Assembly: GCA_963731625.1 (NCBI GenBank)
Contig: CAVSWH010000001.1
Coordinates: 496,001-560,000 of the forward strand
From: PALSA-555 sp963731625
Lineage (GTDB): Bacteria > Actinomycetota > Acidimicrobiia > IMCC26256 > PALSA-555
Length of the DNA stretch: 64,000 nucleotides
Direction: 5' to 3'
How positions within the stretch are numbered: position 1 is the stretch's first letter; each line of letters opens with the position of its first letter. The notes beneath the pieces were generated by a model, which made no database searches, had not been told where the DNA came from, and worked only from the letters and a program-made list of their open reading frames with translations. The translations under genes were made by a program, and so were the position numbers. This document shows positions 16,435-24,292 of the stretch, piece after piece.

Positions 16435-18069
16435 ATGACGGATCGCGCTGACTGGCAGGATGCGTACGGCCGCGCCTCCCAGCGGTCAGACGTCGAGTCC
16501 ACGACGCTCTCGGGCATTCCACTCGAACCGGTCTACGGACCCGACGACGCGGAGTACCCCGGCATCTGGCCCTACACGCGGGGGGCCCATGCCTCGATGT
16601 ACCGCTCGAAGGTGTGGACGATGCGCCAGTTCGCCGGCTTCGGCACGGCGGAGGACACCAACCAGCGATTCCACGAGCTGCTCCGCGCCGGCGGCACAGG
16701 CATTTCCACCGCCTTCGACATGCCGACCCTTATGGGTCGTGACTCTGACCATCCCCTTGCACTGGGAGAGGTCGGCCGCGCGGGGGTCGCCGTCGACACT
16801 CTGGCCGACCTGGAGATCCTCTTCGGCGGTATCGACCTCGGTGCCGTCACGACGTCGATGACGATCAACAGTGCGGCGCCGACCGTCCTGGCGATGTATG
16901 TGACCCTGGCGGATCGCGCTGGGATCCCGCGCGAACGGCTCGGTGGCACGATCCAGAACGACATCCTGAAGGAGTACCAGGCTCAGAAGGAGTACGTGTT
17001 CCCGCCGCGTGCCTCCTTGCGCCTCGTCACGGACACCATCGAGTTCTGCGCAGCGGAGCTACCGCGCTGGCATCCCGTCTCGGTCTCCGGATACCACATC
17101 CGGGAGGCAGGTTCGACGGCCGTGCAGGAGCTCGCGTTCACGTTGGCGAACGGGTTCGCCTACGTCGAGTCGGCGATCGCTGCCGGTCTCGACGTCGACG
17201 CGTTCGCTCCGCGCATCAGCTTCTTCTTCAACGCGCACATCGACTTCTTCGAGGAGCTGGCGAAGTTCCGCGCCGCCCGCCGAATCTGGGCTCGATGGAT
17301 GCGCGACGTCTACGGGGCGCGGGACGAACGGTCCCAGCAGCTGCGCTTCCACACCCAGACGGCGGGGGTGTCCCTGACGGCGCAGCAGCCGGAGGTGAAC
17401 ATCGCGCGCGTCGCGATCGAGGCGCTCGCCGGCGTGCTCGGCGGGACCCAGTCGCTGCACACCGATGCGTACGACGAGGCGCTCGCCTTGCCGACGGAGC
17501 AGGCGGCGCGGATCGCCTTGCGGACCCAGCAGGTGATCGCGCACGAGACCGGTGTGGCGCACGTCGCCGACCCCCTCGGCGGCTCCTGGCTCGTGGAATC
17601 ACTCACCGACGAGATGGAGCGCCGGGCGGAGACGATCTTCACCCAGATCGCCGAGTTCGGCACGGGTTCGATGCTCGACGGTGTCGTCGAAGGAATCGAC
17701 CGCGGCTGGTTCCAGGCCGAGATCGCTAACGCGGCGTACGACTTCCAGCAGCGGATGGAGCGTGGCGACTGGGTCCTGGTCGGCGTGAGCAGCTTCACGG
17801 AGGGCGGCGAGGACCAGCCGCCGCCGACCCTCTACATCGATCCGGCGGTCGAGGCTCGTCAGCTGAGCCGCCTGCGGCAGGTGAAGGCCGATCGAGACGA
17901 CGGCGCCGTCGCCCGGGCGTTGGCCCGGCTTCGCCACGACGCCGCGGACCCCACCGTGAACCTCTTCTCCTCCTTGCTCGAGGCGGTGTCGGTCTACGCG
18001 ACCGTCGGTGAGGTCACCCATGCGCTGGAGCTCGTGTTCGGCAACTGGACGGAGCGGGCGACAGCGTGA
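16435..18069 (+). CDS. icmA: Coenzyme B12-dependent acyl-CoA mutase large subunit, isobutyryl-CoA mutase type
   Basis: TIM-barrel subunit (544 residues) of a methylmalonyl-CoA mutase-family enzyme without its own B12 domain. The active-site strand reads RQFAGFGTAEDTN with Phe66 where methylmalonyl-CoA mutase has Tyr89. FDMPTLMGRDSD replaces FDLATHRGYDSD. Gln184 (NDILKEYQAQKEY) stands where methylmalonyl-CoA mutase has Arg207. Phe plus Gln is the published signature of isobutyryl-CoA mutase, which interconverts isobutyryl- and butyryl-CoA. ATG at 16435 follows GGAGG; a much longer frame runs upstream through tag and is not used. It overlaps the small subunit gene by 4 nt. Confidence 0.9.
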   Translation: MTDRADWQDAYGRASQRSDVESTTLSGIPLEPVYGPDDAEYPGIWPYTRGAHASMYRSKVWTMRQFAGFGTAEDTNQRFHELLRAGGTGISTAFDMPTLMGRDSDHPLALGEVGRAGVAVDTLADLEILFGGIDLGAVTTSMTINSAAPTVLAMYVTLADRAGIPRERLGGTIQNDILKEYQAQKEYVFPPRASLRLVTDTIEFCAAELPRWHPVSVSGYHIREAGSTAVQELAFTLANGFAYVESAIAAGLDVDAFAPRISFFFNAHIDFFEELAKFRAARRIWARWMRDVYGARDERSQQLRFHTQTAGVSLTAQQPEVNIARVAIEALAGVLGGTQSLHTDAYDEALALPTEQAARIALRTQQVIAHETGVAHVADPLGGSWLVESLTDEMERRAETIFTQIAEFGTGSMLDGVVEGIDRGWFQAEIANAAYDFQQRMERGDWVLVGVSSFTEGGEDQPPPTLYIDPAVEARQLSRLRQVKADRDDGAVARALARLRHDAADPTVNLFSSLLEAVSVYATVGEVTHALELVFGNWTERATA

Positions 18070-18476
18070 GCCGTGTGCTGCTCGCCAAGGTGGGGTTCGA
18101 CGGTCACGACCGCGGCCTGAAGATCGTGGCCCGCATGCTTCGAGACGCCGGCTTCGAGGTCATCTACGGCGGGCTGCGTCAGACCCCGGAGAGCATCGCC
18201 GCCACCGCGCTGCAGGAAGATGTCGACGTGATCGGCCTGTCGATGCACAACGGCGCCCACCTCACGCTCACCGGTGCGGTCGTCGAGGCCTTGCGCCACG
18301 TCGGCCTGACGACACCCGTCGTGGTCGGCGGGATCGTGCCCGCAATCGATATCCCGCAACTCAAGCAAGTCGGTGCAGCTGCGGTGCTCGGCCCAGGCGC
18401 CTCGACCGAGCAGGTCGTGGCCACCATCGACAACGCCCGGGCCGGCCGCGACACGCGCCACGACACGCGTGCGTGA
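18066..18476 (+). CDS. icmB: B12-binding small subunit of the acyl-CoA mutase
   Basis: 136-residue Rossmann-like cobalamin-binding domain. The lower-axial histidine is in GFDGHDRGLK (D12-x-H14-x-x-G17), followed by GLSMHNGAH and VVGGIVP, the standard DxHxxG...SxL...GG pattern. It binds adenosylcobalamin base-off/His-on and assembles with the large subunit just upstream. Its GTG overlaps the large-subunit TGA by 4 nt, as expected for fixed stoichiometry. No MeaB/ArgK-type chaperone is visible nearby. A strong hairpin terminator follows 16 bp after the stop. Confidence 0.93.
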   Translation: MSRVLLAKVGFDGHDRGLKIVARMLRDAGFEVIYGGLRQTPESIAATALQEDVDVIGLSMHNGAHLTLTGAVVEALRHVGLTTPVVVGGIVPAIDIPQLKQVGAAAVLGPGASTEQVVATIDNARAGRDTRHDTRA

Positions 18477-18491
18477 GCGCAGGCGCAGCGT

Positions 18492-18526
18492 GCTCAGGGG
18501 CCCGCCGGTTCGGCGGGCCCCTGAGC
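18492..18526 (+). terminator. Strong hairpin terminator after the mutase operon
   Basis: A perfect 16-bp GC-rich stem (arm CTCAGGGGCCCGCCG plus one closing G-C pair) with a GTT loop lies between the mutase stop and the convergent cyclase gene. There is no T tract, as is common for actinobacterial terminators. It could work in both directions. Confidence 0.85.
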
Positions 18527-18597
18527 TCGTGTAGGCGCCGCACACGTTCGTCCGCGGGTCCGACGTATCGAATCAGTATCCCGAGGACCCGGTCGCA

Positions 18598-19554
18598 TCA
18601 CAGGATGGCGATCGGGTTCACGGGTGAGCCGGTCGCGGTCGGCATCCGGAGCGGCGCGACCACGCTGAGGAACGACCAGCGGCCCTCCGCGGCGCAGGCC
18701 TCGCTGAGATCCCAGAGGGCGAGGTAGTCGAGCAAGTGCACGCCCATCGCGTTGATCGCCAGCACGTGCACCGGGAAGCCCACGCCGGCCACCAGCGACG
18801 GAGCGGTGTCATTGTTCCCGTCGCTTCCGAGAACGGCGACGTGCCGCGCGGAAACGAATTCGAGGGCGCTCGGGTGCAACCCAACGCGGCTCCGGGCGGC
18901 GTCCCACGGGCCGAGGTCGGCACGACGACGGCGATGTCCGACGCGCAGGAAAAGGACGTCGCCCTCCCCCACCTGCACCCCCTCAGCCCGCTCGGCCGCG
19001 TCCAGGTCCTGCGCCGTGATGTGGTCGCCCGGCTCAAGCCACGTGACGCCCCGGAGCCGGGCGATGTCAAGGAGGACGCCGCGGCTGACGATCCCGTCCC
19101 TGGCCACGTCGATTGACAGCTGCGTGGCTCCTGCAGCCGTGATGGTGTCCGCCCCGACGTCGTTGTAGAGCTGTCCGTCGTAGATCACATGGCAGAGCGC
19201 GTCGATGTGGCTGTCGGCGTCGCCGTGGATGTTCATCCGTATCTGATCGGTGGCGAAGCACAGTCCGGATGCGGCCACGGCGGACGGATCGGCGCCACCC
19301 GTCATCACGTGACCCGCGGGATGCGGGTTGTCGGGCCCGGTCCAGTTCTCGATGGGCGCGGCGAGCGACACCGTCCGGCCGGTGCGGATCTCGCTCGCGG
19401 CGGCGACGACGTGCGCCGGGGTGATGTAGTTCAGGGCCCCGCGACGATCAGCGGCTCCCCAAGGGTTCCGCGCCTCGAGCGTGCGATAGAGCGCGTCAAA
19501 GGCCGCGCGGTCCAGGGGTGCTGCGTCCCCTCCGGAGCTCTCGACGTGCGCCAT
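18598..19554 (-). CDS. Cyclase-family metal-dependent hydrolase
   Basis: Second member of the cyclase (kynurenine formamidase-like, PF04199) superfamily in this window, 318 residues. The family core is NIHGDADSHIDALCHVIYDGQLYN (metal-binding HxxxxSHxDxxxH variant) and SRGVLLDIARLRG, with GDVLFLRVGH later. The opening NPWGAADRRGALNYITPAHVVAA is shared with the long bacterial branch. ATG at 19554 is preferred over an upstream in-frame TTG because AAGGGG is correctly spaced from it. Transcribed alone, convergent to the mutase operon. Substrate unknown. Confidence 0.86.
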   Translation of the reverse strand: MAHVESSGGDAAPLDRAAFDALYRTLEARNPWGAADRRGALNYITPAHVVAAASEIRTGRTVSLAAPIENWTGPDNPHPAGHVMTGGADPSAVAASGLCFATDQIRMNIHGDADSHIDALCHVIYDGQLYNDVGADTITAAGATQLSIDVARDGIVSRGVLLDIARLRGVTWLEPGDHITAQDLDAAERAEGVQVGEGDVLFLRVGHRRRRADLGPWDAARSRVGLHPSALEFVSARHVAVLGSDGNNDTAPSLVAGVGFPVHVLAINAMGVHLLDYLALWDLSEACAAEGRWSFLSVVAPLRMPTATGSPVNPIAIL

Positions 19555-19630
19555 GATCAACCCCTTACGGGGCGCCGAGTGTAGGTGTCTCGGGGCGAGT
19601 CGCCGATGTGCGGCGATCCGGGCCTCCTCG

Positions 19631-20572
19631 TCAGAGCTCAGGCGCGGTGGGGCCTGCCCAGCGGCGCCATGCTCGGCGCTGGATGCCGAGACCCACGGTG
19701 CCGATCGCGATGAGGATGCTGATGTTCAGCAGCAGCTGGAACAGCGAGCCTCTCGCCTCGCGCCAGCTGCCGAACGCGCTGGAGATGCCGATGTCCGAGG
19801 CCGCGGGGATCGTCGTCACGGAGATGAAGACTCCGATCAGCGTGTTGACCCGGGCCTCGGTGAGCGACACGACGCCGACGATCCCAGCGAGCACGGCGAC
19901 GACGACCGAGAACACATTGGGGGTGTTGATCAGCTGCGACACGGGTCGGATGCCGAACTCGAAGGCGCGGGGCTGCAGGTCGGCGGCCCGGATGGCGAGA
20001 CCGAACACGAGCGCCGCGAGGATCGCGATCGGGAACCCGATCATCAGCGCGCGCATGCCGGACCGGACACGAGCGTGGCCGTGCTCATGGAGCCCGAGGG
20101 CGACGTTGATGATCGCCCCGTACTCCGGGCCGATGACCATCGCCGCGACGATGAGGATCTGTGAGTTGGTAAGGATCCCGACCGCGCCGATGAGCGCGGC
20201 GATGGTGAGCAGCGCGTACCAGCTCGGAGCGTAGGTCCCGAGCGACCTGATCCGAGTCTCGGCTTCCTGCCAGATCGGCGAGACGTTGGCCAGCGCCGGC
20301 TCGGCTCGTTCGGCCCGCTCGGCGCGTTCCGAGAGGACCGTGTCCACGTTGTCGATCGCGATCAACCCGAGCCGATGCAGCTCGAGCCCACGCAGCTCGT
20401 CCAGCACTCGATTCGTCTCGGCATTGATCACGTCGAACTCGACGGCGTCTCCGAGCGGGCTCTGCGCGGCGCCCTTCACCACCACCAGGCTCACGACACC
20501 CACATCCGACTCGAGCGTGTCGAGGAGTCGTGGGGTCCGGTCCGGCGGGCTGATGACCCGAACGTGGATCAT
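19631..20572 (-). CDS. DUF389 integral membrane protein
   Basis: 313-residue protein of the DUF389 family. A soluble N-terminal region (MIHVRVISPPDRTPRLL..., ACT-like) is followed from about residue 110 by at least five hydrophobic segments, including YALLTIAALIGAVGIL, LIVAAMVIGPEYGAIINVALGL and FSVVVAVLAGIVGVVSLTE. The VIGPEYGAIINVALGL segment is the family core. Function is unproven for this family; I do not assign one. ATG at 20572 is chosen because the 26 residues added by the longer frame look unlike the family. No clear operon partner. Confidence 0.85.
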   Translation of the reverse strand: MIHVRVISPPDRTPRLLDTLESDVGVVSLVVVKGAAQSPLGDAVEFDVINAETNRVLDELRGLELHRLGLIAIDNVDTVLSERAERAERAEPALANVSPIWQEAETRIRSLGTYAPSWYALLTIAALIGAVGILTNSQILIVAAMVIGPEYGAIINVALGLHEHGHARVRSGMRALMIGFPIAILAALVFGLAIRAADLQPRAFEFGIRPVSQLINTPNVFSVVVAVLAGIVGVVSLTEARVNTLIGVFISVTTIPAASDIGISSAFGSWREARGSLFQLLLNISILIAIGTVGLGIQRRAWRRWAGPTAPEL

Positions 20573-20858
20573 CGCCCCAGACTCGCGCACGCCCTCGTAC
20601 TCGGGCGCCAGACGGCAGCGCGTGCCGCGCCGCACGTCGCCGCCCACCATGACGGACGCCCTCGTTCGCTGCCCCGCCCTCGACCGACTCGTCGTCTGGC
20701 TCGTCGAGCCAACTCCGCCACCGCACCTCGCCTCACGTGCGCGTGGCGAGTGGGCCGGTCCCGAGGCCCGAGCTTCTACGCAACCTCGTGCCGACGCGTG
20801 TCGCTCCGTCCGCCCAGGGCCGCGGACTCGGGCCCGCGCAGCGTCGGCTCGCCCTTCG

Positions 20859-20893
20859 TAGCCGATCGGCTAGTGTGGCTAGCCGATCGACTA
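20859..20893. promoter_or_regulatory. Tandem TetR operators ahead of P450
   Basis: TAGCCGATCGGCTA (20859-20872, perfect palindrome) and TAGCCGATCGACTA (20880-20893, one mismatch) lie 43-77 bp before the P450 ATG. The same motif occurs twice at 23645-23677 next to the TetR gene, which makes that regulator the likely ligand. Confidence 0.82.
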
Positions 20894-20935
20894 GCAGCAT
20901 GGCCCCGAGGCCGTGTGGGCCGCGCGGAGGATGCG

Positions 20936-22135
20936 ATGACCAACACGACGGCGACCGATCTCACGTACGACCCGTACGACCGCGACATCGACGCGGACCC
21001 GTATCCCGTCTACCGCCGACTGCGCGAGAAAGCGCCCCTCTACTACAACCAGGAGTACGACTTCTTCGCGGTGAGCCGGTTCGATGACGTCCAGCGCGGG
21101 CTCGTCGATCGGGAGACGTACAGCTCGGCACGCGGCTCGGTGCTGGAGTTCATCAAGGCCAACGTCGAGATGCCGTCGGGGGTCGTCATCTTCGAAGACC
21201 CGCCGCGGCACACGGCCCACCGGGGCCTGCTGTCCCGGGTCTTCACGCCCAACAAGATGCGCGCCCTCGAGCCGAAGGTGCGGGAGTTCTGCGCTCGAGC
21301 TCTCGATCCTCTGGTCGGCGCCGGCCGGTTTGATTTCGTCGCCGATCTCGGCGCGCAGATGCCGATGCGGACAATCGGCATGCTGCTCGGCATCCCGGAG
21401 TCCGATCAGGAGACGGTTCGAGACCGCGCCAAGGAGCACCTGCGCACGGATCCTGGCAAGCCGATGGACGTCACCGCGGACGAGATGATGGACGGCAGCT
21501 TCTTTGCCGACTATCTCGACTGGCGCATGGAGCATCCCTCGGACGACGTCATGACCGAGCTGCTGTTCGGCGAGTTCGAGGACGAGACCGGCGCCACGCG
21601 GCGGCTGACCCGCGAGGAGGTGCTCATCTACGTGAGCGTCGTGGCCGGCGCCGGGAACGAGACCACGAATCGCCTCATCGGGTGGATGGGAAAGGTCTTG
21701 GCCGACCACCCCGAGGAGCGGCGCGCGCTCGTCGAGGACCACTCACTCGTTCCGAACGCCATCGAGGAGCTGCTGCGGTTCGAGCCTCCCACCCCCCACG
21801 TGGCCCGCTACGTGGCCCGCAACGTCGAGCTGTACGGCACGACGGTGCCCGCCGGCAGCGCCATGATGTGCCTCAGCGGGTCCGCGAACCGCGACGAACG
21901 CGTCTACCCGGACGGGGACCGGTTCGACGTCCGACGCGAGATCGGCCAGCACCTCACGTTCGGGTACGGCATCCACTTCTGCCTCGGCGCCTCGCTGGCG
22001 CGCATGGAAGGTCGGGTGGCTCTCGACGAGGTGCTGAACCGGTTCCCCGAGTGGGAGGTAGACGCGGCGAACGTCCGACGTGCCGAGACGTCGACCGTGC
22101 GGGGCTGGGACGCAATGCCCGTGTTCACCGCCTGA
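20936..22135 (+). CDS. Cytochrome P450
   Basis: 399-residue soluble P450. It has MTNTTATDLTYDPYDRDIDADPYPVYRRLREKAPL at the N-terminus, I-helix VVAGAGNETTNRLIG, ExxR as IEELLRFEPP and heme loop FGYGIHFCLGASLARMEGRVAL with the axial Cys. ATG at 20936 follows GGAGG at five bases; the longer open frame upstream is a shadow of DUF389. Tandem TetR operators in the promoter match those by the TetR gene at 23689. It converges with a SnoaL/DapB-like pair that shares the operator type, so the three probably act on one substrate. Redox partners are elsewhere. Confidence 0.95.
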   Translation: MTNTTATDLTYDPYDRDIDADPYPVYRRLREKAPLYYNQEYDFFAVSRFDDVQRGLVDRETYSSARGSVLEFIKANVEMPSGVVIFEDPPRHTAHRGLLSRVFTPNKMRALEPKVREFCARALDPLVGAGRFDFVADLGAQMPMRTIGMLLGIPESDQETVRDRAKEHLRTDPGKPMDVTADEMMDGSFFADYLDWRMEHPSDDVMTELLFGEFEDETGATRRLTREEVLIYVSVVAGAGNETTNRLIGWMGKVLADHPEERRALVEDHSLVPNAIEELLRFEPPTPHVARYVARNVELYGTTVPAGSAMMCLSGSANRDERVYPDGDRFDVRREIGQHLTFGYGIHFCLGASLARMEGRVALDEVLNRFPEWEVDAANVRRAETSTVRGWDAMPVFTA

Positions 22136-22141
22136 CCGACG

Positions 22142-22522
22142 TCAGCGCGCCTGCTGCAAGTAGACGTCCAGATGACGGATCTTGGCGTCCTCGTCGAACT
22201 CGAAGACGGTCATCGAGTTGACCACGTGCACATGGCCGGCTCGGAAGTGCCGCTCCTCGATCTCGAAGTAGACGAGACCGTCGAGCTCGGAGATGCGCCG
22301 CACCGTGGTCTCGAACGAGTCCGTTGCCGAGGCCCACTGCGTCAGCATGTCGGTGTACTCCTGCCAGGTCTGCACCTCGAGGAAAGTGCCGACCCGCTCG
22401 AACGCTTCGACGGTGACGAACTCGGCCAACGGCGACCAATCGGCGGAACCCGTGATCGTCGGCACGAGGCGTCTTATCGCCCTCTCGTAGTCGAGGACCA
22501 TGCGGGTCAACGGGCTGTTCAC
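22142..22522 (-). CDS. SnoaL-like / nuclear transport factor 2-fold protein
   Basis: 126-residue alpha+beta barrel protein of the SnoaL/limonene-epoxide-hydrolase-like superfamily. MVLDYERAIRRLVPTITGSADWSPLAEFV opens the fold, and HFRAGHVHVVNSMTVFEFDEDAKIRHLDVYLQQAR ends it with the family's typical closing strands. The GTG start at 22522 overlaps the stop of the upstream dehydrogenase gene as GTGA, so the two are co-translated. A role as isomerase, hydrolase or dehydratase on the P450/dehydrogenase substrate is inference. Confidence 0.8.
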   Translation of the reverse strand: MNSPLTRMVLDYERAIRRLVPTITGSADWSPLAEFVTVEAFERVGTFLEVQTWQEYTDMLTQWASATDSFETTVRRISELDGLVYFEIEERHFRAGHVHVVNSMTVFEFDEDAKIRHLDVYLQQAR

Positions 22523-23613
22523 GAGGCGTGGCGCGGGCCTCGCGGCAACATGAAGCCGAGGTCCTCGGTCGTGAGGATTCCGGGGGCCGCGGCAGACACG
22601 TAAGGGATCGCGTTCACGGGCCCGTTCGCGTTGTAGGCGGGCACGTACGACGCGATCTCGTCGGGTGGGACAGGGAACGCCATGTCCAGGTCGAACGGCG
22701 CGTCGCCGTGGACACGAACCCGCCACCCGGTGGCCCGCAGGTCCCAGGCAGGGTCGACGTCCCTCGAGACGTACGCGTACTGGACGAAGCGGATCACGTC
22801 GGTGCCGTCGCTGCGCCCCGTGATGACAACCCGCTGCGACCCGGCGGTGCCCGCCTTGATCTCACCCGAGACGATCGTCGTGTCGTGTGTGGCCGCCGCG
22901 ACCCCACCTTCGGCCGTCCACTCGTCGATCGTGAAGCCTGCGGCGTCCGCCAGCACGCTCAACGGGGGCTGGTACTCGCCAAACAGGTGGTTCTTGCGCC
23001 GCTCAGGGTCGAACTCGGCCAGCGGCTTCCCGAACCGCATCTGCTCCATCACCATGTTCGCCGACGGACGGTAGGAGAGGTCGCCGAACTCCTCGATCTC
23101 GATGGCGTCGATGCGACGCTGCACCGACAGCAACGCGAACGGGAGCGTCTCGGTGATGAACCCCGGGTCGCTTCCCGATGCCCACACGGACGAGGTGCCT
23201 TCCTCGCATGCCTTGAGGACGCGGGCACGGTTCGCTTCGCTCAGCCGGACGCCCCGGGCGAAGAGGTCGCTGGTCGTGGTCACGACGTTCGTGCCCGACT
23301 CCAGCATCGCGACGATGTCGTCGACCAGCTCGTCCTCCGTGAGACCAGCACGCGTCGCCCCACGACCCGTCGCGCGGGGCATGTAGATCACGCAGTCGGC
23401 GTGCAGCCCGAGAACGGCTGCCCGGTCGGTGGTCGCGGCGATGCCGGTCGGCGCCTCGCCACAGAGGTCGCCCGCATCGACGCCCTCCTTGGACGGGTCG
23501 TACACCCGGACGCCGACAAGGTCGAGCGACGGGTGCCGGATCACCTCCCGCAGCGCGCGTTGGCCGGTGTTCCCCGTGGCCCACTGAACGACGCGGTAGC
23601 GCGACGAGCTCAT
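22519..23613 (-). CDS. Dihydrodipicolinate reductase-like NAD(P)-dependent dehydrogenase
   Basis: 364-residue oxidoreductase with an N-terminal Rossmann fold (RVVQWATGNTGQRALREVIRHPSLDLVGVRVYD; the WATGNTG glycine loop is typical). It is related to dihydrodipicolinate reductase N-terminal-domain proteins and 2,4-diaminopentanoate dehydrogenases that are abundant in mycobacteria and relatives. The C-terminal half (ASGSDPGFITETLPFALLSV) fits the same family. GAGGAGGG lies just before the ATG. It is the first gene of the pair, preceded by the tandem TetR operators at 23645-23677. Substrate unknown; the context is catabolism together with a P450. Confidence 0.82.
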   Translation of the reverse strand: MSSSRYRVVQWATGNTGQRALREVIRHPSLDLVGVRVYDPSKEGVDAGDLCGEAPTGIAATTDRAAVLGLHADCVIYMPRATGRGATRAGLTEDELVDDIVAMLESGTNVVTTTSDLFARGVRLSEANRARVLKACEEGTSSVWASGSDPGFITETLPFALLSVQRRIDAIEIEEFGDLSYRPSANMVMEQMRFGKPLAEFDPERRKNHLFGEYQPPLSVLADAAGFTIDEWTAEGGVAAATHDTTIVSGEIKAGTAGSQRVVITGRSDGTDVIRFVQYAYVSRDVDPAWDLRATGWRVRVHGDAPFDLDMAFPVPPDEIASYVPAYNANGPVNAIPYVSAAAPGILTTEDLGFMLPRGPRHAS

Positions 23614-23644
23614 GTGCTGGCCCTCCTCACGGATCGGCTGTGCC

Positions 23645-23677
23645 TAGCCGGTCGGCTAGACGCTAGCCGACCGGCTA
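23645..23677. promoter_or_regulatory. Tandem TetR operators between TetR gene and its target operon
   Basis: TAGCCGGTCGGCTA (23645-23658) and TAGCCGACCGGCTA (23664-23677) lie in the 75-bp divergent gap. The second ends 11 bp before the TetR ATG, so binding would also repress the regulator. The consensus TAGCCGNYCGGCTA is shared with 20859-20893. Confidence 0.85.
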
Positions 23678-23688
23678 CCCTCGGGCCC

Positions 23689-24276
23689 ATGGGGGCTGCG
23701 GAGCCGATGGCCGTCGCCAGGCTGCGGTCGGGCCCGTACACCGCCCCGCAGGCCCGGATCATCGCGGCGGCGGTCGAGCTGTTCGCCGACCACGGCGTGA
23801 GCGGCACGTCGCTGCAGATGATCGCCGACACCATCGGCGTGACGAAAGCGGCCGTCTACCACCAGTTCAAGACGAAGGACGCAATCGTCCTCGCCGCAGC
23901 CGAGGCCGAGCTCGCCCGGCTCGAGGCGGCGCTCGACGCAGCCGGCGCCGAAGCGACACCGACGCGGGCGCGCGAGGTGCTCGTCACCCGCATCGTGGAC
24001 CTCGCGGTCGAGCGTCGTCACGCGGTCAGCGTCATCCTGAGCGATCCGGTCATCATCCCGTTCTTCTCGCAGCACGAGCCGTTCCGGCACGTGCTCGATC
24101 GGCTGAACCGGCTCCTCATGGGCGACGACGCCGGATCGACCGGCCGGCTGGCGACCACGATGCTCATGGCCGCGATCAGCGGCGCGGTCATACATCCGCT
24201 GTTCGCCGACCTCGACGACGACATGCTCCGGCCGGAGCTCCTGCGCCTCGCCCGACGCTTCCTCGACCTCCGCTGA
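23689..24276 (+). CDS. TetR/AcrR regulator of the P450/dehydrogenase regulon
   Basis: 195-residue TetR-family repressor with an N-terminal HTH (ARIIAAAVELFADHGVSGTSLQMIADTIGVTKAAVYHQFKTKDAIVLAA) and a helical ligand domain. ATG at 23689 is only 11 bp from the last operator; a second ATG at 23707 is possible. Its own promoter and the divergent DapB-like operon share tandem TAGCCGNYCGGCTA palindromes, and the same tandem site controls the P450 at 20936. It is therefore probably a local repressor released by a pathway intermediate, perhaps an acyl-CoA. It converges on the ABC transporter genes. Confidence 0.9.
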   Translation: MGAAEPMAVARLRSGPYTAPQARIIAAAVELFADHGVSGTSLQMIADTIGVTKAAVYHQFKTKDAIVLAAAEAELARLEAALDAAGAEATPTRAREVLVTRIVDLAVERRHAVSVILSDPVIIPFFSQHEPFRHVLDRLNRLLMGDDAGSTGRLATTMLMAAISGAVIHPLFADLDDDMLRPELLRLARRFLDLR

Positions 24277-24292
24277 CCCGGCCGAGGGAGCG

